The notes beneath the pieces were generated by a model. The model saw only the letters and a program-made list of their open reading frames with translations. It searched no databases and was not told the origin of the DNA. From contig JAKZAN010000007.1 in assembly GCA_023053545.1 (NCBI GenBank), positions 2,356,001-2,420,000 on the forward strand: a DNA stretch of 64,000 bases, given 5' to 3'. How positions within the stretch are numbered: the stretch's first letter is position 1; each line of letters opens with the position of its first letter. Of this stretch, positions 57,315 through 64,000 are shown piece after piece. Position numbers and translations under genes: made by a program. The DNA is from Lepidurus packardi (lineage: Eukaryota > Arthropoda > Branchiopoda > Notostraca > Triopsidae).

Positions 57315-60277
57315 ACTGCTGACGTTTTACTGCCATTCAGTTATATGTGTAATTAGTCTAGTTAGGATATTCTTGACGTTTTTCCCCGAGGTAAGGTGGG
57401 AAGTACTTCCGAAACTTGCTGACAGAAGTTTCAGTTTTCATTCCAGTTGACGCATTTCATTGCACGTGTTCTCTTTAGAGATGCATGTGTGGAAGTTAAT
57501 GTATCCCTTCTGGAAAGTTATGTTAAGAACATAAAACCATCCCTTTTATGAAGTACATGACTGACTTAGTTGACTTTATTAAGTAAGGTAAGGCTTTATT
57601 CTTAAGCATGAATATTCCCTTATTATGCTCACTCACATTTTCATAATACGGTTAGGAATGAATACTTTATGAGCAATAATCCTTTGCTTTTAGATGAACT
57701 GCTGAAGGGAAAGATCTCAAGTTAGCGTTTACACGAAATGCAATGATAAAAGACTCTTGAAACTGGTTAATCTTGTTTAGATTACCGTGTTAGTTTATAA
57801 ATAGTACAATAGTCGTACAGTCTTGAAAAACAAACAGTAATTCGGAAATAAACGATTTTTTTTGTCGCCTTGCTTAAGTATTCCTGATACGGTAAACCTA
57901 GCACAATTCCCAAACGTACCCACGTGAACGTCTACATGGAACATGTGCAATTCCCTGTAGGTGTAAGTCTGAAATGGAGTTCAGTGTGTTATATTAGCAT
58001 AAACTTGGAAAGAGAGAAAGTCATTCGTATAGGCACATCCATTACAAAAAGAGCAAAGATATGGGGCTGGTTTAGATAAAATAAGAAAAGATGCAAATAA
58101 AGGGAAAATCCCATTCAGAATTGTCCAACCATTTCATGTGCTTGCCACGTCTCTACAGTGTGGATTTGGTCGTAACATTTGTAATAGTAAAAACGCAAAT
58201 CCCATTTGCGTTTCTTCTCTTGTTTGCTATATAATGAAGAACTTTGCTTCACTTTCTGCACCCTGTAGGGTGGGTTGTACGTTTCAGGCGCGCCATAAAG
58301 CGTGTGAATGTGACCCTAGAAAGGCATGTTTGCCAATTGGGCCTCAAATACTTATTGCAGTAGGGTAGAGATAAGAGAATTCATGGTATAATATGGGGCT
58401 TTCTTGATAGGTTTTTATTGGCTTAGATAGTTTCGAGTTACTGTATACCGGTCACGTCACAATTGTTGCCGCACTGCTCGGGAAACCATGTAAGTCTCCA
58501 CTCGTGGGTGTATGCCTATATAATTGGTAAAACAATATGATCAATATCCTTTTAAGGGAGAGCGAAGCAAACGTAAGGAAGTGACATTAGTTATCTGTCC
58601 AAGTACAGTACAGCAGTTACCTGTCCAGCTGTTACGAAAATGATACTGCTGGTTTCTATCCGAAGCAAGGTTATGGGAACTTGAGACATTGTGCAGTAGA
58701 TTTTTCAAAAATAAGACACCTTAGCAAGCAACGCGAGATGTATACGTGCGATATTTAATCAATAGGTTTGGGTACAAGTGTGACCTTACAGGTCAAATAG
58801 TCTAGGATTCCATTTAGGGCAGTATTCTACCGCGTTAGGTATACAGATAAGAAATTGTGCAGCGCATTCAGGATTAGCCTGCGTGCATTTTTTTCTTTTA
58901 ACACGAAAAGGGAATGTAATTTCGTCAATTCGTGCGTAAAGAAACGAGGTAGGGCAAATCTTTGGGGAATATGTTTCATCACATGTCATTTAAACTCCAA
59001 TTTCCATTCACATTTTAAGTCCACTTGGCATTCAAAGTAAAACGGAATCCCCCAAGATTGATGTACCACATTTGTTGTACGTAGAGCAGTGTAAATTCTT
59101 TTGATATTTATTTACATTGCCTATATTTCCACGCTTTCATTAATTTTTTTCCCCTTCGAAAAGGTTGGAAGAGCGCGAGGTATAAAGGTTTCTTTCGCTA
59201 GAATGCCAGGCATGTCTAACTAATTTTTCTATAGAATTAAATCGAATTAGTGGTTCATGCAGTGCATAGACAATCGGGTTCAACTTTCTCATGTGAAGGA
59301 GCTGCTCCAAAGATATTTCTTCTAATACCTTTTGTTTGTTCCCTGACGATTAAGGGGTACCGTGAAAACCGCTTAGTAATGAAATTGAAGGCGACCGGAA
59401 TATTTTTTCGTGTTAAAAAGAATTCGTGCCAACAGATATATTAAAAAAACCTAGTTAATAAAAAAAAAATCTGTCGTGATAACCGAGTCATTATTCAAGA
59501 TTATACTCGTATATTGACAGTCAATGCATTTTAAAGTACAAATAATAAATTTTAAAGCATTTTAACAGATTGCTAAATGAGAATGAAATGTTTTGACTGT
59601 CCATGGACTGTTGGGACGAGGAAGAGAAAATTTGAACTTAAGTCAGGAATGTTGCTAAGGCTCTACAACCCCTTCCTCTTGGCAGAGGTTGTTAAGTAGA
59701 CAAACTTATTTTGTCGTCCAAAAATATTTTTTCGCAACAAAACTATCTTGTCGTTCCTCCATGACACGATTTTTTATTCATGTTAAGTTTTTTTCTTTTG
59801 TTTCCTGTTAAATGGAAACAAATGTATGGAATTGCATAGCGTTTTGTCCGGACTGGAATACCATTTTATGTGAACAGGTTGTTCGTACTAAGTGGGTTCA
59901 TATTAAACGGTTTTTACTTCATATCGTGTCTCAATGGAAAATATTAAATTCAGGTGGGGTTTCATATACCATATGAGAATTCTTATCCTACAATTCTCTA
60001 AGCGGTTCTTAGCGATGTCGCTGAACTCTCAATGACTTTTCTTAGAATAAATTCTGACGAAAACGTCAGCTGAAATTGAATTCCACGTCTAACTTTTTGT
60101 GTCCCGAAAGGAGTGGCTTTTTTATTTTCAAGTTTCTATCTTTAAATTCAAGCTTAAGTTTCGGTTTTCACATCGTATTATATATTGCCTTTGTGTGGCT
60201 ATACTCTAAGAAAGAAAGGAAAAAATCATGCATGCTCTACAAACGAAGCAAACGAGCAATTTCATGCTCCCAAACAT

Positions 60278-60551
60278 GTTCAGAATAATAAAAATAAATA
60301 CGCTTAATCTGGAAGGTGGATGTGGCGATATCAACATGCTACTGGATTTTAGAAAAAAATTTAAATGCCATAATAGAGTCAAATATTTTCCTTTTAAAAA
60401 AATTAATAAATGTGAGATAGTTCAGAATAATAAATATAAATACGCTTAATCGGGAGGGTGGATGTGGCGATATCAAATGCTACTGGATTTAAACAAAAAA
60501 TTTAAATGCCATAAATATTTTCCTTTTAAAAAAAATAAATAAATGTGAGAC
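60278..60551. repeat. Tandem duplication of about 135-140 bp
   Basis: Two adjacent copies (60278-60419 and 60420-60551) share ttcagaataataaa, gtggatgtggcgatatcaa, tgctactggattt, tttaaatgccata and ttttccttttaaaaaaa in the same order, and each ends in aataaatgtgaga. Differences are mainly small indels, the largest a roughly 10-bp deletion in copy 2, so the duplication is fairly recent. Confidence 0.9.
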
Positions 60552-61504
60552 AGAAGATGAAAGGGATTAGTGACATTTATGACACGTGGCTCCTCAGGAA
60601 TTGCAGGCTACAGGCTTTAATAACCTTGTTTACGTATACAAGTTAGTTGAATCTATAAACCTAAAACCAATCCCTAGCGACTGAATCTTGGTCTAATTTT
60701 CAGTACGGCGGAGTTTTGCCCGGTTTTTATACAACAAATTGTCATAATCAATTTTCCACTAAACCTTCGCTATCTAGTTACAGCAGAAAACCCCACAAAA
60801 ATCCTAATTGGAAGTAGTCGTATTGCCATGCAACCATTAGACTCTTCGATCAAGTGTAAAGGAAAGACTCACATGCCTTTTCGGACGCACCCTTTTATTT
60901 TTTATTTAAAAGAAAAGATAGCAATTACTTCGCTGGAAAGGGAGTAAATAAAGTATAAGAAAAATAGTATTTTAAAGATTATTTGAGGATTATTTGGAAA
61001 TCTTTTTTCGGAAATTACATTCCTCGCCCTTATACCAGTAGCTTAGGACGCTATTTGCCCTTCTGTTCTCCAAAGTGGGGCGACGAACGTGATACTCGTA
61101 CTTACCATTTTAGAACTTAATGGCTCACAAGTTACATCGTAACAGAGGTTTATGTGGTTGAATCATGCCCATTTACTGCCTTGGGAACTTCTGAATAGTA
61201 AGAAGTTTTATACAAACTTTTGCTGTTGCGCATACATGCCACATTTAGGATTGAATATGTTTTAGAAAAGTTTCCTGTGTGAGAAAGAGATAACTTGTGT
61301 TTGACTTGGTACCATAATTAACACAAAAGCCAACACGATTGCAATGCAGGAAAAGTTTCGTGACCGCTGTGCTGCATAATAGATAGAAAATTTGTATTGC
61401 ACCAAAGTGGAATGTGCGCTTTAAAACGTTTCCGTTGTGCTTATCAAGTGGTGGTTATTTGCTGCATGTGAAAAAATCGTATAATATAGGAGCATAGTAA
61501 AGAT

Positions 61505-61732
61505 TTGGGCAAAAGTACTTTCCCAATGCTAAAATATCAGTGTGGGGCTCAGGAATATTTTTATGGCAAAGGGACCATCAAAGGCGTTGCTGTTAAGGTT
61601 ATCCCGGAAAGTAAAAGAGCCAAAAAGGTAAAAGCTAGGATCAAAGAGTCGGTAGTGCGCATAGAAAGAGAAGTACTGGTTTCCCGGGTGCCATTGGCTT
61701 CTATGTATTGGTTTTGGAAAGACACAAGATAA
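61505..61732 (+). other. Open frame with weak protein-kinase N-lobe resemblance
   Basis: 75 codons including EYFYGKGTIKGVAVKVIPES and RIEREVLVSRV. The pattern GKGT, then GVAVKVI, then an E-x-x-VL helix recalls the glycine loop, the VAVK lysine and the alpha-C glutamate of a kinase (IRE1-like families have similar words). It starts at TTG, has an AAAAAG|GTAAAA donor-like site inside it, and no later kinase motif (HRD, DFG) was found nearby. A kinase fragment or chance are both possible. Confidence 0.2.
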
Positions 61733-62957
61733 GACTACGTGCTGACAAACGCAAAGGTCCTTTGGTTAGCTCTGATTGCTTAATATATTTCGCCTCTGAG
61801 GAATGGGATCAAGGGGTCTTTTTTGTACGAAAAGTTTTTTTTTTTTAATCTTTGGGTAGTTTACGTATGTCGATCTCGGCTTCTTTCTTAATATTTGGAA
61901 TGACAAGTAACTAGCTAACTTTCTCTCATTTGAAACTTGCAGCTGGCACGTTTTCTTAATGTGCTCGTACTTGCAGTACAAACCGGGGGAACACCTTGTG
62001 AGCAAGTTATAATGAGGTTTCTCGAGTTATGAAAATCATGATTCTATAGGAACTTTTTTTTTATTAATTTTCTCCCTAATAAGCATCGTAAGTTTTCGGA
62101 TGTGCATTCAGCGGGGTACAGCTGATTGGTTCCTCGTGTACGACGGAGGCTTTTGGTATAGCATGTAGTTTACGGGCTTAGATCATCGTACTGTCCTATT
62201 TCCATGTAGGGAAGAACAAGAACCTTCTATTTGAAGCATTTCTGCCTTGGGCGTGCAAGTTATAATGAGGTTGGTCCTACAGAGAAGCCACAATACAGTA
62301 CACCTAACTTCGATACAGTACATCTGTAAGGAGCTTGCACGGCACGTACATGGATATGCTACATGTAACTGGACGATGAATATGATCGAGAGGGCGAGGT
62401 TTACCATTAGATACAGTTTTTCCCCATATGGTGTCAAAGTATGTGGGTAATATTTCAGGTAGATCTAGCTTTGAGAGATTTTAAGGAATGTTGAGCGACC
62501 TCTTCTTCAAATAATTGAATGGGAAGAATGGACTATAAGCGAAGAAGTGCTCCTATAACCTATATTACTCTTTGTTTCGTCACCGTGTAAAGTTCAACTT
62601 TGGTACACGATAAGGCTATGGTTTGATGGCAGTAGTTTTCTAGTAGTTTCTAATGGTTACCGTAGTTTGTTGGCATTTCGTAACAACGATTTCTATCTCA
62701 AAACTATAAGTTATGTATATTTATGTTAACATAATGTAAGTATAAGTTTCCTAATCTGCTTTAGCCTTCTATCTGGGTGTGAAATGGAGCCTCAGAAATA
62801 ATATAAGTATTTCTGAAAACACGAGAATATTTGGAATTCAACACTACGTTTTTCAGTTCATTGCTTCATTCCATTTTCAAGTATTCCAAGTATTCGTGTC
62901 ACAATATTTTGTTCCAACTTGATATTACTCAATAACACTATACATTTCGTCTTAAGC

Positions 62958-63149
62958 CAGAGGTTCTGAAACTTTTTTTTTCGCGGCGCACTAACAGTAT
63001 CCCCCAATTCGCCGCGGCGCCCCTCGGAACATATTCGCAGCTCGCGCGTCGCCCCTTAGAACATAGGGCTATATAACATCTAGGTAATTATAGCAATCTT
63101 TCGCGGCGTCCCTGCAAGCCTACCGTGGCGCATACTTTGAGAACCGCTG
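62958..63149. mobile_element. Non-autonomous hAT-superfamily MITE with 8-bp target-site duplication
   Basis: The 192-bp element starts CAGAGGTTCTGAAAC and its other end, read inversely, is CAGCGGTTCTCAAAG: 12 of 15 positions match, and CAGnGGTTCTCAAA is a classical hAT terminal repeat. It is flanked by tcttaagc (62950-62957) and tcttaagt (63150-63157), an 8-bp duplication with one mismatch, as expected of hAT insertion. The interior is GC-rich (cgcggcgc words) and non-coding, so it would depend on transposase supplied elsewhere. Confidence 0.9.
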
Positions 63150-64000
63150 TCTTAAGTAATAATATCTAGAAGCTTAGGGCATTCTTTTTTTAGTGTTATT
63201 TAGTTCACTCGAATTGGTTATTAAACAGTTATGCGAGTGACTCGACTGGCTTCATGTAACCTATAACGCATCGCATTTTTTGCCGTAGGAGTGATAATAG
63301 AAATCATTATTCTCCCCAAACTTCGTAACATAAAGGATATTACTTCAATGCGAGAAAATAAATAGAAGGCTTACAATCAGGGAACCCGATTCATTTTGTA
63401 CGGCAAGGTTTGATTTAGTGACGTGGAAAAAGGCCTCCATTATGCTTTCAAAATGGGAAAGGGATTTCATTTTTCCGAGGAAACTACATTTCAGGCTCTT
63501 GGGATTAAAAGAAAATAATTTTGTCTGTTTCAACGCCATAATTTATGAAGCAGGGTCTTCTAGCTAGAGTGGATACTCTATCAGCAAGCCGTACGACCTT
63601 GGTGGTATTGACTGCAAGTGTCAATTTTCTTTCTATGTATGACAGGCCGATTCTACGGACAAGGGGGTTTATGAGACGATACACTGCCAAAACGTAATTT
63701 TTTCATTAATTTTTTTTCACGCGATGCGATGATTTGCTTTTTCTGGTTTGGTTCGTTTGCCATTCATTGCGCTCTGCATCCCAGATTGGGTCCATGTTTT
63801 CGTCATTTGCTCTTTCAAGATTAGATGGTTATAAACAGCAAGGATCAAAAGGATGAAGGCAAGATCGAGTGCTACGGATTCATGCGGTAGAGAAAACAAG
63901 AGAAAATACCGTGCGTAAGATCATCATGGTTTTTTTAACAAACAGAGGGATTCTAGACGAATTAGAAATGGAAAAAGTGGCATCGACGAAAAGCTTCATG

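Larger units (their letters stand above)
56322..64000. other. 7.7-kb region without supported exons; possible large GPCR intron
   Basis: Upstream of the GPCR 3' exons on the same strand, so it may be a large intron of that gene. I found no TM1-5 exon, no DRY-type motif and no other recognisable gene. Supported elements are the small repeats at 57267 and 60278 and the hAT MITE at 62958. A kinase-like open frame at 61505 is noted separately with low confidence. Confidence 0.4.

Noticed and set aside
63717-63899. Minus-strand frame with a hydrophobic helix, considered as the missing GPCR TM1
   Set aside because: It lacks the TM1 GN motif and an acceptable donor, and ends in a stop soon after the hydrophobic part.

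Overview
The window is nuclear DNA of an invertebrate animal. Introns are mostly 55-100 nt with GT-AG ends, intergenic gaps in the left two thirds are short, and every recognisable protein is metazoan in type. A 717-aa cytosolic HSP90 ending in MEEVD, a relaxin/Lgr3-type receptor, a NIPA/spichthyin transporter and a FMRFamide-type peptide receptor all fit an arthropod. The compact introns point to a small-genome crustacean such as a water flea, but the species assignment is inference.

Positions 1-42768 are gene-dense and hold twelve genes whose exon chains I could close in frame: a relaxin-receptor-like LGR (-, 1022-5924), a NIPA magnesium transporter (-, 6372-7754), mitochondrial ribosomal protein L30 (+, 8202-9003), a LONRF RING/TPR/LON ubiquitin ligase (-, 9774-14150), the spliceosomal WD40 protein PLRG1 (+, 16775-18694), HSP90 (-, 19012-21236), ABCE1 (-, 22249-24785), a Rabin8/RAB3IP-like Rab GEF (+, 28116-30691), an AKAP17A-like splicing factor (-, 31231-33326), GALK2 (+, 34325-36177), a divergent SLC6 transporter (+, 37190-40217) and a secreted or anchored leucine-rich-repeat protein (-, 41339-42768). 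They share no pathway. NIPA/MRPL30, LONRF/PLRG1, ABCE1/RAB3IP and AKAP17A/GALK2 are head-to-head pairs. HSP90 has the clearest regulatory DNA: a TATA box, arrays of heat-shock elements and a 5'UTR intron abutting the ATG.

From 42769 to the right edge the sequence changes. There are about 21 kb of mostly anonymous DNA with homopolymer runs, small tandem duplications and a hAT-type MITE with target-site duplication. The only convincing gene there is the 3' end (ICL3, TM6, TM7) of a peptide GPCR on the minus strand at 54574-56321. Its TM1-5 exons were not found and may lie beyond 64000, so much of 56-64 kb may be its intron.

The most interesting signals are: (i) a 61-codon in-frame open extension after the LONRF TGA stop, in a leaky TGA-C context, encoding a C-terminal membrane segment; (ii) an SLC6 protein that lost the TM1 GNVWRFP motif; (iii) a 26-bp triplication covering a splice donor in the LRR gene that creates a second donor exactly 63 nt downstream in frame; (iv) a pogo-like DNA transposon remnant with nested foldbacks inside a LONRF intron. 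I saw no clearly undescribed multi-gene system, no CRISPR array, no rRNA and no convincing tRNA.
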